Below are positions 8,381 through 18,169 of a stretch of DNA of 64,000 bases, one piece after another; positions within the stretch are counted from its first letter, which is position 1; each line of letters opens with the position of its first letter. The notes beneath the pieces were generated by a model. The model saw only the letters and a program-made list of their open reading frames with translations, did not search any database and was not told the origin of the DNA. Source of the stretch: Lentisphaera marina. GTDB taxonomy: Bacteria; Verrucomicrobiota; Lentisphaeria; Lentisphaerales; Lentisphaeraceae. The stretch is from NCBI RefSeq assembly GCF_028745505.1, contig NZ_JAQZZL010000002.1, forward strand, positions 930,001 to 994,000. Direction: 5' to 3'. The translations under genes and the position numbers were made by a program.

Positions 8381-10807
8381 TTAAGTTAATGCAGTTGGGT
8401 GACGCGTTCCTACATAATCAGCTAATTCAAATTCGTCGACTTGAATAGCAGCTTCACATTTCTCTATGGTTTCTTCAAGGAAATGAGCTTCCTCAGTGGA
8501 AATAGAGCTATTGGCAAGGCCTTCTTTAATCATTGATGTTGGATGTTTAGATTTGATTCCCGATTTTTTTATCTTTGCAAAGAGAGAATCGGATTTACAT
8601 AAATCGATAAAGGCTTCTTCGAGCTTTCCGAGACCAGGTCGCTCTAGGCTAGGAATGTACATGCCATATGAAAAACGATCGCGCTGTTCTCCGGGAGTCA
8701 TCATTGCCAAAGCAATTTTTTGTCCGGTTCTATCATCTGGGCCTGATCCAAAGCTATTAAGGCGAAAGAAGGGACGATGAATGTATTTGAGGATGGGACT
8801 AAGCAGGGGGATTTCGATGTTTTGTAATATTCCATCAAAAGCAGTAGTCATATTCTCCATACAACGATCGAGGGCCCAAGTGGCATGTGCTAAATCTTCT
8901 TTTTTACAGCCCTCGTGTTCATAACGTTTGATGACGGTACAAGCGAAGTACATCCAGGAGAGCATATCACCAAAACGACCGGTTATACGTTCGGCGCGTT
9001 TGAGGTTACCTCCATAAGAACCCATGGCCATATCTGCGAAGACCGCAAAGAGCGAAGATGCCCAGTTAATTCGACGTAAGTATTTACTGAAGGGACCAGA
9101 GGGGACGGGGCTAAGCCAGCCACGTGTAAGGGTGAGTAGTTTTGCTCGAGTGACATTAGAAACGACAAATGAAATATGCGACCAAAGTGCTTTGTCGAAG
9201 GCTTGCGCATCACCATTTTCAATGGCATTGACTTCATCCATAGCTGTTGGATGACAACGAATGAGTCCTTGACCAAAGATAATCATCGTACGAGTTAAAA
9301 TATTGGCTCCTTCTACTGTAATCGCAATAGGTGTGGATGTATAAGCATTAGCAAAAATATTTTTTGGTCCTCGAGAAATCCCCGAACCACCACTAATATC
9401 CATGGAGTGATTAATAGATTTACGCACTGTTTCAGTGAAATGATATTTGGCTAAAGCAGAAACGACTGAAGGCTTCTCTCCGCTATCGACGCCACCGCAG
9501 GTATAAATACGGGCTGCTTCAAGCATATAGTTGTAGCCACCAACTTCGCACATGGCTTCTTGTATGCCTTCGAACTGACCAATTGACATGCCAAATTGTT
9601 TACGAACTTTTGCATAAGCGCCAACTGCACGGTTACACATTTTACTGGTGCCAGTAGATGTTGCTGGTAGGGTAACAGCACGGCCGGCTGAAAGACAGTT
9701 CATGAGCATGCGCCAACCAATGCCCACACCACTAAGCCCGCCAATGACATGCTTTTCTAAAGGTAGTTCAACATTTTCGCCATTGATAGGACAATTGAAA
9801 AATGAGGAGCCTAGGGGATCATGACGACGACCCAAGCGAATGCCGGGAGCATCACTGGGGATAAGAGCACAGGTGATGCCCAGTTCTTTTTCTTTGCCAA
9901 GTAGATTTTGCGGGTCACGCAACTTGAAAGCTAGGCCAATGACAGTGGAGACTGCAGCTAGGGTGATATAGCGCTTTTTGAAATTGAACCTAAGATAGAG
10001 TTCACCATCTTCTTTTTTGAACACTTCAGCATGAGAAGAAATGGATCCCGCATCTGAGCCCGCCATGGGTTCAGTGAGGCCAAAGCAGGGGATCTCGCGC
10101 CCGTCAGCGAGTCGAGGTAAGTAGTAATCCTTTTGTTCTTGAGTACCAAAATGTGAAAGTAATTCACCAGGTCCTAAAGAGTTGGGAACCATAACGGTGA
10201 TACTCAAGGGACCGCAATGAGAAGCTAATTTAGAGCAGACTGAACTAACGGCGAGGCCCGAGAAGGCGAGTCCACCATATTCTTTAGGAATAATCATCGA
10301 AAGGAAACCCGATTTCTTAATGAAATCCCAAGTTTCTGGAGTGAGATCGCCACGGCAAGCTACATCATAGTCGCTAACCATTTTACAGAGTTCTTCAACG
10401 GGGCCATCCATGAAGGCTTGTTCTTCTGCAGTTAATGAGGGGTATGATTGAGCAAGGATACGCTTGAAGTCAGGCTTGCCAGAGAAGAACTCTTTTTCTA
10501 CCCAAACAGTGCCAGCATCAATGGCTTCTCGTTCGGTTTGGGAAATAGCGGGAAGTAAACCGATTTTGCCCAAAAAGCTCATTATGGGTTTGGAGATTAA
10601 AGCACAGCGAATAGCTGGAATGATAAAAATTGCGAAGATCGCAAGTACGATTATTAATGGGCTAATAGAAAGGGAATAACCTGCTACAAAAATAGCCGTA
10701 GCTATTGCCCACATAAAGCCCGGGAGATTCTTATATGCCAAGACTAAAAGAACAATCACAAAAATGGGGATTGATATATAGAGCGGGGTATTGGCTAAGT
10801 AATTCAT
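8381..10807 (-). CDS. fadE: FadE-type membrane-associated acyl-CoA dehydrogenase
   Basis: The 808-residue product matches the long FadE class (E. coli FadE is about 814 residues) and not the usual about 380-residue acyl-CoA dehydrogenases. Residues about 10-65 are hydrophobic and would anchor it in the inner membrane. The flavoprotein core follows, with the FAD/substrate motif CFGLTEPMAGSDAG at 241-254 and a C-terminal extension typical of FadE. It should catalyse the first oxidation step of beta-oxidation, acyl-CoA to 2-enoyl-CoA. It is the last gene of the minus-strand fad operon, 51 bp after the thiolase, and has a good ribosome site (AGGGAG). Confidence 0.92.
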   Translation of the reverse strand: MNYLANTPLYISIPIFVIVLLVLAYKNLPGFMWAIATAIFVAGYSLSISPLIIVLAIFAIFIIPAIRCALISKPIMSFLGKIGLLPAISQTEREAIDAGTVWVEKEFFSGKPDFKRILAQSYPSLTAEEQAFMDGPVEELCKMVSDYDVACRGDLTPETWDFIKKSGFLSMIIPKEYGGLAFSGLAVSSVCSKLASHCGPLSITVMVPNSLGPGELLSHFGTQEQKDYYLPRLADGREIPCFGLTEPMAGSDAGSISSHAEVFKKEDGELYLRFNFKKRYITLAAVSTVIGLAFKLRDPQNLLGKEKELGITCALIPSDAPGIRLGRRHDPLGSSFFNCPINGENVELPLEKHVIGGLSGVGIGWRMLMNCLSAGRAVTLPATSTGTSKMCNRAVGAYAKVRKQFGMSIGQFEGIQEAMCEVGGYNYMLEAARIYTCGGVDSGEKPSVVSALAKYHFTETVRKSINHSMDISGGSGISRGPKNIFANAYTSTPIAITVEGANILTRTMIIFGQGLIRCHPTAMDEVNAIENGDAQAFDKALWSHISFVVSNVTRAKLLTLTRGWLSPVPSGPFSKYLRRINWASSLFAVFADMAMGSYGGNLKRAERITGRFGDMLSWMYFACTVIKRYEHEGCKKEDLAHATWALDRCMENMTTAFDGILQNIEIPLLSPILKYIHRPFFRLNSFGSGPDDRTGQKIALAMMTPGEQRDRFSYGMYIPSLERPGLGKLEEAFIDLCKSDSLFAKIKKSGIKSKHPTSMIKEGLANSSISTEEAHFLEETIEKCEAAIQVDEFELADYVGTRHPTALT

Positions 10808-10858
10808 TGTATTCTCCCTAGTTAATTTATTGAATAAGTATTGTTTGTAGGCCTTGTT

Positions 10859-12040
10859 TCATCGTTTTAAATTCTCAAAGATACCTGCGGCTCCCATACC
10901 GCCTCCGACACACATGGTGACCATGCCATAGCGAAGTGAGCGGCGTTCCATTTCGTGAAGTAAGGTGGCAGTAAGTTTTGCACCTGTACAGCCGAGGGGA
11001 TGACCCAAAGCTATAGCGCCACCATTGACATTGATGATATCAGGATTTAAACCAAGTTCATTAATAACTGCAATGGATTGTGACGCAAAGGCTTCATTGA
11101 GCTCAATGAGTTCAATGTCCTTCAAGTCCAAGCCCGTTTGTTTGAGGACTTTTGGTATGGCCGCTACGGGACCCATTCCCATAAGACGAGCAGCTACAGG
11201 AGCAACAGCAAAACCCACAAGTCGAGCTTGAGGAGTCAATTCTCTTTCTTGCAATGTGTCTTCGTTTAACAAGATTGAAAAAGCGGCACCATCTGACATT
11301 TGAGAAGAACTCGCAGCAGTGACGGATCCACCAGCCCTAAAAACGGCGGGAAGTTTTGCTAAGCTTTCAAGGCTCGAGCCTGCTCGTGGTCCTTCATCTA
11401 CTGCAAAGCGAAATTTACGATTAAGTAACTTGCCATTTTGGAACTGATTCACTTCTAGATCAAGGGGGATAATTTCATTTTTAAAGTAGCCTTTCTCTAT
11501 AGCATTTAGTGCTTTTTCGTGGGAACGCAAAGAGAATTTATCCATGCTAGTTCGCGATACTTTGTATTGGCTGGCCACAGCCTCTGCAGTGTTTCCCATG
11601 TTGAGGTAAGCATCGGGGAAAATATCATTGAGCTTGGGGTTCGCGACAAAATTATTGCCACCTAAAGTTAGCAGACTCATGGATTCACAACCACCGGCAG
11701 CTAAGATGTCGGCATGACCGCAACTAATGGCTTGATGCGCCATGGCAATGGATTGTAAGCCTGAAGCACAAAAGCGGTTAATGGTAACACCAGTGATTTT
11801 GTTTCCAAGCCCCGCAGCTTGCCCAACTTGCATCGCCATATTCATACCTTGTTCGGCTTCAGGGGTGGCTGAGCCAAGGATGACATCCTCGATATCTTCT
11901 AGTTCAAGGTTATTGACTTTTTCGACGGCGCCTTTGAATACTGCAGTTGCGTAATCAACAGGGGGGATGTGGGCAAGACTTCCACGGTTAGCTTTTCCCA
12001 CGGGGGTTCTAACTGAGCTGGCTATGTAAACATTATTCAT
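10859..12040 (-). CDS. fadA: Acetyl-CoA acyltransferase (3-ketoacyl-CoA thiolase)
   Basis: The 393-residue product has standard thiolase length. The nucleophile is Cys91 in NRFCASGLQS; GHPLGCTGAK supplies the catalytic His region and CVGGGMGAAGIFE the second Cys. It should cleave 3-ketoacyl-CoA to acetyl-CoA plus a shortened acyl-CoA. It lies 10 bp after the HAD/ECH gene on the same strand, so the two subunits of a trifunctional complex are probably co-translated from one mRNA. A biosynthetic acetoacetyl-CoA thiolase role is possible, but the operon argues for degradation. Confidence 0.92.
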   Translation of the reverse strand: MNNVYIASSVRTPVGKANRGSLAHIPPVDYATAVFKGAVEKVNNLELEDIEDVILGSATPEAEQGMNMAMQVGQAAGLGNKITGVTINRFCASGLQSIAMAHQAISCGHADILAAGGCESMSLLTLGGNNFVANPKLNDIFPDAYLNMGNTAEAVASQYKVSRTSMDKFSLRSHEKALNAIEKGYFKNEIIPLDLEVNQFQNGKLLNRKFRFAVDEGPRAGSSLESLAKLPAVFRAGGSVTAASSSQMSDGAAFSILLNEDTLQERELTPQARLVGFAVAPVAARLMGMGPVAAIPKVLKQTGLDLKDIELIELNEAFASQSIAVINELGLNPDIINVNGGAIALGHPLGCTGAKLTATLLHEMERRSLRYGMVTMCVGGGMGAAGIFENLKR

Positions 12041-12050
12041 TAGAGGCTCC

Positions 12051-14339
12051 TTAGTTTCGCAGTGGGCGGTTAAATTTTAAAATACTTTCGATACGAGCAA
12101 GGGTTTTTGGCTCCCCTAAGAGGGAGAGGAAAACTTCTCGTTCTAAATCAAGGATATACTGTTCGTCGACCATGGAGGCTCGCGTCAGGTCACCACCACA
12201 AATGACATGAGCCAGTTTACAGGCGAGGAAATAATCGTATTCGCTTATAAACTTACTTTGTAGCATGTTGTATGCCCCCGCTTTGAAAGTGCTAGAAGCA
12301 TTGGTACCAAGTGCTAGGAAGCGATTGGCTTGTGGTGCTCGGTAGGGAAGTTCACTCAATTGTAATAAGACCTGAGCAGCTACATGTAGTCGCCTTTCGG
12401 AATTAGTGACGAGGGTGGCATTGGGATTCAAGTAATGCTTGCTTTGAGCATCGAGCGCGGAGGCACTAACTTTTGCCATCGCAATTGTCAACCAATTTTG
12501 TCGCAAGAAGGGTTCGACTAGAAAAGCTTTTTGTTCGCCAGCCATTTGGGCTGCTAGCTTAGCCATACGCATAGTACCACCCCCTGCAGGGATGAGTCCC
12601 ACACCGAGTTCTACCAAGCCCATATAAGATTCTTGAGCAAGAACCGCATGTGGAGCGGCCATAATGATTTCGCAAGCACCACCCAGGGCACGTCCTTGGA
12701 CCACGGGGATAACGGGCTTTGATGAATAATGAACCACTTGACTCATCTGCTGGAATTTGTTGACTACATCATTGATGGGGGCAAAGTCGCGATTTTGAAC
12801 ATGCCCTGCCATTTCGGCTAAATTAGCTCCTGCAGAGAACATGCTAGAATCATTAGCAATAAGTATGCCTTTAAAGTCGTTGTTATCTTCTACTAGTTTA
12901 ACCGCGTCGATAATTCCATCGAGAACTCGAGAACTTATGGTGTTAGCTTTGCCAGTGAATTCAAAAAGACATATGCCTTGTTTCCACTTGAGTAAACGCG
13001 CATCTTTATAGTCCTTGATGAGGCGCATGCGCTTTTCTTTTATGGTGAATTGATCAACAAAGGGTGATTTTGAACTTGTGAAACCCACATCGGGGTTGAT
13101 GCGATTGATCCATTCGGGGATGGGATAAGATAAACTTTTTAAATCGTCTAATATTTTCTTGAAGCCAATGGCTTGCCAGATTTCAAAAGGTCCCATTTCC
13201 CAAGCCCAACCCCATTTCATGGCCTTATCAATATCTTGATGGTTGTGGCAGATTTCTGGAATGCGTCGAGCGGAGTAAGAAAGTAATGCCAAGATGAATT
13301 TGCGATAGAATTCGCCGACTCGACCTGAGTCATCGTAAAGAGCTACTAATCGTTTTGCTAAGTTGGGGATCTTTTTGTAAAGCTTAATATTATCTAAGTT
13401 AAATTCTTTAGGGCTCTGATAGGAGTAATCTTCAAAATTTATAGAGCGTATTTCTCCACCGATTTTTGAGTAAAAGCCCTTTTTAGTTTTAGCTCCTAAT
13501 TGTCCTTGTTTTACCATTTTTTTGATCTCGGTAGGCATCATGAATTCATTTCTGCATTCATCATTTTTAATGGCACTATGAAGATTGCTGGTAACATATA
13601 GTATGGTGTCTACACCAATGAGGTCTAGGGTTCTAAAAGTCGCAGATTTAGGTCTACCCATCAATGGGCCAGTGAGAAGATCTATTTCTTCAATAGTGAA
13701 ACCATCTTCAAATAGGGGAATCATAGATTTTTGCATGGCATAGCAACCAATGCGGTTTCCTATAAAGTTGGGCGTGTCTTTAGCGATGACAATGCCTTTG
13801 CCTAAATGTAAGCGTGCGAACTCCGCAAATTCTTCAAGAAGTCCCTTTTGAGTTTTTGGTCCAGGAATTAATTCGAGGAGTTTTTGATAACGCGGTGGAT
13901 TGAAGAAGTGTACGCCAAGAAAACGATTGAGTGATTTATTGGAGAATTCACGAGCAATATCCTTTAAGGGTAAACCGCTAGTGTTGGTAGCTAAGATGGC
14001 TTCGGGTTTAGCGTATTTGCATATTTGCGCCCATAAGTTTTGCTTGATGCTTAAGTCTTCAATTACGGCTTCAATAATCAAATCGGCTTCATTGAGATGT
14101 TGTAGATGATCGTCAAAATTGCCAGGGAAAATATTCTCAATGATTTGGGGAGAGAAAAGTGGTGAAGGTGAGATCTTTAATAATTTTTTCACGGCATTTT
14201 CACTAATTGCAGAAGGTCTATTTCCTGCACTCGTTAAATCTAAGAGGGCGACAGAGAAACCACAGTTTGCGAAGTGCGCAGCAATTTGAGATCCCATAAC
14301 ACCCGCACCTAGTACGGCTATGTGTTTAATTTTACTCAT
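12051..14339 (-). CDS. fadN: 3-hydroxyacyl-CoA dehydrogenase / enoyl-CoA hydratase fusion
   Basis: The 762-residue bifunctional beta-oxidation enzyme begins with the Rossmann domain (IAVLGAGVMGSQIAAHF, residues 7-23), followed by the HAD C-terminal domains. The crotonase-type hydratase domain comes last (about 440-690; ILIANDSSMFSAGANLAEM, oxyanion-hole GGACE). This order, dehydrogenase then hydratase, is the reverse of E. coli FadB and matches the Bacillus FadN type. It hydrates 2-enoyl-CoA and oxidises the 3-hydroxy product with NAD+. It lies between the acyl-CoA synthetase (11 bp) and the thiolase (10 bp). The fadN symbol rests on the domain order. Confidence 0.9.
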   Translation of the reverse strand: MSKIKHIAVLGAGVMGSQIAAHFANCGFSVALLDLTSAGNRPSAISENAVKKLLKISPSPLFSPQIIENIFPGNFDDHLQHLNEADLIIEAVIEDLSIKQNLWAQICKYAKPEAILATNTSGLPLKDIAREFSNKSLNRFLGVHFFNPPRYQKLLELIPGPKTQKGLLEEFAEFARLHLGKGIVIAKDTPNFIGNRIGCYAMQKSMIPLFEDGFTIEEIDLLTGPLMGRPKSATFRTLDLIGVDTILYVTSNLHSAIKNDECRNEFMMPTEIKKMVKQGQLGAKTKKGFYSKIGGEIRSINFEDYSYQSPKEFNLDNIKLYKKIPNLAKRLVALYDDSGRVGEFYRKFILALLSYSARRIPEICHNHQDIDKAMKWGWAWEMGPFEIWQAIGFKKILDDLKSLSYPIPEWINRINPDVGFTSSKSPFVDQFTIKEKRMRLIKDYKDARLLKWKQGICLFEFTGKANTISSRVLDGIIDAVKLVEDNNDFKGILIANDSSMFSAGANLAEMAGHVQNRDFAPINDVVNKFQQMSQVVHYSSKPVIPVVQGRALGGACEIIMAAPHAVLAQESYMGLVELGVGLIPAGGGTMRMAKLAAQMAGEQKAFLVEPFLRQNWLTIAMAKVSASALDAQSKHYLNPNATLVTNSERRLHVAAQVLLQLSELPYRAPQANRFLALGTNASSTFKAGAYNMLQSKFISEYDYFLACKLAHVICGGDLTRASMVDEQYILDLEREVFLSLLGEPKTLARIESILKFNRPLRN

Positions 14340-14350
14340 AGAGTGATTCC

Positions 14351-16096
14351 TTATTTTTGATAGATTTCTTGAATGATGTGATCGTAATTTATTTTGACAG
14401 CTTTTCTTTTAACTTTTAGGGTCGCAGTAAGTAAACCATTGAGGGGGCTGAGCTCTTCATGAATGATCTTAAACTTTTTGATTTGAGACCATTTGGGGAG
14501 TTGTTCATTAGCTTGGTCAATTCGACACTGGAAATAGGCGTTGAGTTGAGGGCTTTTACATATGGCATGAACATCTAGCGTATCGAGCTTGAGTTTTTTA
14601 GCGAAGCGAGGTAGCAGGGTGATTTCAGGGAAAATAAGAGCTGAACAAAAGCGTTTGTCTTCACCAATGACTAAAGCATGAGCAATGAAGGGGTCTGCTT
14701 TAAGCGCTGTTTCCAAAGGGGTAGGGATGACAAATTTACCTGTCGACATCTTAAAGATATTTTTCTTGCGATCAGTAATAAATAGGTAGCCATCGTCATC
14801 GAGATAACCAATATCCCCAGTATGTAACCATCCTTCTTTGAGCACTTCGGAAGTGGCGTTTGGATCTTTATAATAAGTTTCCATTATCTGAGGTCCGCTG
14901 ACAAGGATTTCTCCATCTCTGGCGATTTTGATTTTCGTTTGACTGAAAGCTTTTCCCGCGGTGCCAGGCTTGGGGGATATGTAGGGATTTACGGAAATAA
15001 CAGGAGCTTCAGTCATACCGTAGCCTTCCAATATAGGAATGCCGACATTATTTAAAAAGCGACAGAGTTCTGTTCGTAAATGAGCGCCACCGCTACAGAT
15101 AAAAGTGAGTTCTCCACCAAAAATATTTTGCCATGCTTGATATATGGGCGAGAAGGCTTGATGCATGACTTGGTGCTCAGGGTTATTTTTGTCATAAACG
15201 TGAGCAAACTCAAAAGCTTTGTTGTATATGTCCGTGTCAACTTGTGGGTTGTTTTCTGCACCATTGGCAATGTGTAAGTATATTTTCTCCAAAAGATGTG
15301 GGACTGTAGAGAAAGTCTGCGGTTTAACCATGGCAATATGCATCATGATTTGATCGGGGTTAGTAAAGTAAACGCTAGTTCCATGCCAGAGCCAGCGATA
15401 AATTGCTGACTTCGCAAAAATATGACTTAGGGGAAGGAAGCTTATTTCTTTATCGTGTTTTTTGATGCAATTAGAAAGATCTGAGACAATAATCGAGTTG
15501 AGTTGGATTAGATTTTTGTGTTCGAGTAAGACACCTTTTGGTTGGCCTGTCGTTCCCGATGTGTAGATAATTGTTAAGGGAGATTCTCCGGTGCATGTAG
15601 GAAGTTCTACCTTTTGTGAATTTTCTATTAAATTCGGGCCGTGAAGAACATCGCTTATTTCTTCGCCAGCATCTGTAGTTAGGTATTGTATATTAGAGTT
15701 TAAAGCATTTAGACGATGGTATTGTTCTCTGTTATTTACAACGCAAAGACAGGCGTCACTATGTTCTAAGACATAAGAAATTGAAGAATCGTTAAAAGTT
15801 AAATGAAGTGGAACAGATACAAAGCCAGCCAAAGATATAGCTATATCGTATAGGCAGAAGTTAGAATTGTTATTGAGGAATAAAGCAATTTTTGCTTGTG
15901 GTTCAAGGTTTAGACTTTGTAGCGAACACGCGATTTCATGAGCTGTATTGTAAAACTCTTGATAAGTTAAGGTATCCCATGATTTACCATTCCAGTCGGA
16001 AAGTAAAGTATCGTTAGGGGAGTTTTTAATGCCTAATTCCAAGAGTTGTGAAACTGTAGATACAGAAGTGTCTATATATTCTTGTGCAGTCTTCAT
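14351..16096 (-). CDS. fadD: Long-chain acyl-CoA synthetase (AMP-forming)
   Basis: The 581-residue ANL-superfamily ligase has the P-loop-like motif YTSGTTGQPKG at 178-188, the GYGMTEAP motif and the GWLHTGDIGYLDDDGYLFITDRKK hinge region. The family activates fatty acids to acyl-AMP and then acyl-CoA. As the first gene of the four-gene fad operon it supplies substrate to the downstream enzymes. The ribosome site is AAGG about nine bases before the ATG. No dedicated regulator gene is adjacent. The acyl chain range cannot be judged from sequence. Confidence 0.88.
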   Translation of the reverse strand: MKTAQEYIDTSVSTVSQLLELGIKNSPNDTLLSDWNGKSWDTLTYQEFYNTAHEIACSLQSLNLEPQAKIALFLNNNSNFCLYDIAISLAGFVSVPLHLTFNDSSISYVLEHSDACLCVVNNREQYHRLNALNSNIQYLTTDAGEEISDVLHGPNLIENSQKVELPTCTGESPLTIIYTSGTTGQPKGVLLEHKNLIQLNSIIVSDLSNCIKKHDKEISFLPLSHIFAKSAIYRWLWHGTSVYFTNPDQIMMHIAMVKPQTFSTVPHLLEKIYLHIANGAENNPQVDTDIYNKAFEFAHVYDKNNPEHQVMHQAFSPIYQAWQNIFGGELTFICSGGAHLRTELCRFLNNVGIPILEGYGMTEAPVISVNPYISPKPGTAGKAFSQTKIKIARDGEILVSGPQIMETYYKDPNATSEVLKEGWLHTGDIGYLDDDGYLFITDRKKNIFKMSTGKFVIPTPLETALKADPFIAHALVIGEDKRFCSALIFPEITLLPRFAKKLKLDTLDVHAICKSPQLNAYFQCRIDQANEQLPKWSQIKKFKIIHEELSPLNGLLTATLKVKRKAVKINYDHIIQEIYQK

Positions 16097-16201
16097 AACT
16101 AATGCCTTTTTTAAAGTATTGACTCTCTATAAAAAACATAATTCGGCAGAAATCAAAAAACAAATTTTTAGGCAATGAAAATTAAATAGCTATTTGATTA
16201 A

Positions 16202-16236
16202 CAAAAAAAAGCCACTTTGATTTATCAAAGTGGCTT
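16202..16236 (-). terminator. Rho-independent terminator of thrS
   Basis: On the minus strand the hairpin AAGCCACTTTGAT/ATCAAAGTGGCTT has only two loop bases and is followed by a run of eight T. It lies about 20 bp after the thrS stop and separates it from the fad operon. Confidence 0.85.
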
Positions 16237-16256
16237 GAGTCAAGAATAAGGAAGTT

Positions 16257-18062
16257 TTAAATGATGGAACCCATGGGCTCGCGTAACATTTTTCTTTCTT
16301 TTACTTCTGCTTTAAAGGTCGCGACAAATTCATCACGTGAAATAGTGACTTGATCGCGTGAGCCATAGCGTCTTACTGTGACAGTTTGGTCTGCAACTTC
16401 TTGCTCACCAATAATAAGTAAGATAGGAATCTTACGTTTTGTATTGGTACGAATCTTTTTGTTGAAGGTATTGTTGCTGTTATCTACTTCGACTCTAAAG
16501 AAATCTTGGGTGAGTTCATCTGCAAGTGCATTGGTGAATTCTAAGCAAGAATCCTGGACTGGGAGCATGCAAACTTGCACTGGAGCACACCAAGTTGGGA
16601 AGGCACCACCGTAGTATTCGAGTAAGAAAGAAATGAAGCGCTCGTGAGTTGATAAAGGCGCACGGTGCATGATGACTGGGATTTGATCGTTCCCATCAGC
16701 ATCAACGTATTTTAAATCAAACTTATCGCCAGATTGGAAGTCAACTTGGATAGTAGATACAGTTTCTTCACGACCCATGAGGTTCTTGAATTGGATGTCA
16801 ATTTTTGGGCCGTAGAAAGCGGCTTCGCCTTCGCCTATGTAATAAGGAATTTCCATTTCATCCATTACTTTTGCGAGTAGAGCTTCTGCTTTAGCCCATA
16901 GAGCAGGATCACCGACAAATTTTTCTGAATCATCGCGAACAGAAAGTCGGAAACTGTATTGAGTTAATTTGAAGGTATCGTAAAACTCTTTATACATTTC
17001 CATGGTTCTACGGAATTCAGACTCGAATTGATCTAAGCTAATGTAGATGTGAGCGTCATTCATCGTCATGCATCGTACACGTAGTAGACCAGAGAGTTCA
17101 CCTGATTGCTCATAGCGGTAACAAGTACCATATTCAGCTAAACGCAAAGGAAGGTCACGGTATGAGTGAGGGCGGCTCTTAAAAATTAAATGGTGATGAG
17201 GGCAGTTCATTGCTTTGAGGTAGAACTTTTCTGTACACTCATCATGGTCGTGTTCTTTGACTTCCATAGGAGGGAACATGGAGTCTGCGTAATGTGGCAA
17301 GTGGCCAGAAGTTAGGTAGAGTTCTTCTTTGGCGATATGAGGTGTGGAAACACGCTTGTAGCCATAACGGAATTCCATCTCATTGGCGTATTTTTCTACT
17401 TCGTCACGAATGACAGTGCCATTAGGTAGCCAAAGTGGGAGGCCTTTGCCAACCATGTCGTCGATGTGATAGATGTCGAGTTCTTTACCCAGCTTCTTAT
17501 GGTCAAATTGCTCGGCAATACGACGTCTTTCTAAAAAGCCTTGAAGTTCTTCTGGTGTTTCAAAACAAAGGGCATAAATGCGTGTGAGTTGTTTGTTTTT
17601 TTCACTACCGAGCCAGTAAGCGCCAGCAACGCGGTCTAGTTTAAAAGCTTTTGCGGGAAGTGCACCAGTATCTGGAACGTGAGGGCCTTCACAGAGGTCA
17701 GCGAAATCACCGTTTTGGTAGAAAGAAAATTTTTCTACGCCACGTGAGTGAAGATTGCGAACGTTTTCGATTTTGTATTCGCCCTCGCCGAGTTCTTCAA
17801 GTTTGGCGACAGCACCATCGACATCAGTTTCGCTGTAGAGAAATTCCTGTTTGCGACCGATGATTTTTTTCATGCGTTTTTCGATTTCTTTGAGCTTATT
17901 CTCTGCGAATTCTTCTTCGCTAAAATCAAAATCGTAATAAAAGCCAGTGTCGATGGGAGGACCGAAACCAAGTTTTACTTTTGGGTACACTTCTTGTACT
18001 GCTTGAGCCAGCACATGTGCCATTGAGTGACGGATTTTATAGAGATTTGAATTTTCATCCAT
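16257..18062 (-). CDS. thrS: Threonyl-tRNA synthetase lacking the TGS domain
   Basis: The 601-residue class II synthetase starts directly in the editing domain. HSMAH (His12, His16) and CEGPH (Cys124, His128) form the Ser-tRNA(Thr) editing site. The catalytic core follows, with motif 2 region LRVRCMTMNDAHIY, zinc-binding MNCPHH and motif 3 HRAPLSTHERFI, then the anticodon-binding domain (ILLIIGEQEV). Compared with E. coli ThrS (about 642 residues) the about 60-residue N-terminal TGS domain is absent, and no upstream in-frame extension is evident. It should still charge and proofread tRNA-Thr. It is monocistronic, with a terminator after it and a divergent thiE. Confidence 0.95.
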   Translation of the reverse strand: MDENSNLYKIRHSMAHVLAQAVQEVYPKVKLGFGPPIDTGFYYDFDFSEEEFAENKLKEIEKRMKKIIGRKQEFLYSETDVDGAVAKLEELGEGEYKIENVRNLHSRGVEKFSFYQNGDFADLCEGPHVPDTGALPAKAFKLDRVAGAYWLGSEKNKQLTRIYALCFETPEELQGFLERRRIAEQFDHKKLGKELDIYHIDDMVGKGLPLWLPNGTVIRDEVEKYANEMEFRYGYKRVSTPHIAKEELYLTSGHLPHYADSMFPPMEVKEHDHDECTEKFYLKAMNCPHHHLIFKSRPHSYRDLPLRLAEYGTCYRYEQSGELSGLLRVRCMTMNDAHIYISLDQFESEFRRTMEMYKEFYDTFKLTQYSFRLSVRDDSEKFVGDPALWAKAEALLAKVMDEMEIPYYIGEGEAAFYGPKIDIQFKNLMGREETVSTIQVDFQSGDKFDLKYVDADGNDQIPVIMHRAPLSTHERFISFLLEYYGGAFPTWCAPVQVCMLPVQDSCLEFTNALADELTQDFFRVEVDNSNNTFNKKIRTNTKRKIPILLIIGEQEVADQTVTVRRYGSRDQVTISRDEFVATFKAEVKERKMLREPMGSII

Positions 18063-18169
18063 GAGTAATATTTCCAGAAAGCTTTAGATTAAAAAAAATT
18101 TGCTCATATTAATGCCTATATGCATTAGGGGCAAGTAGAAAAAATATTTCTCGAGGAATTAAGTGGACT

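Noticed and set aside
18063-18169. TPP riboswitch before thiE or T-box before thrS
   Set aside because: The gap is only 107 bp and divergent, and I find no convincing conserved elements.
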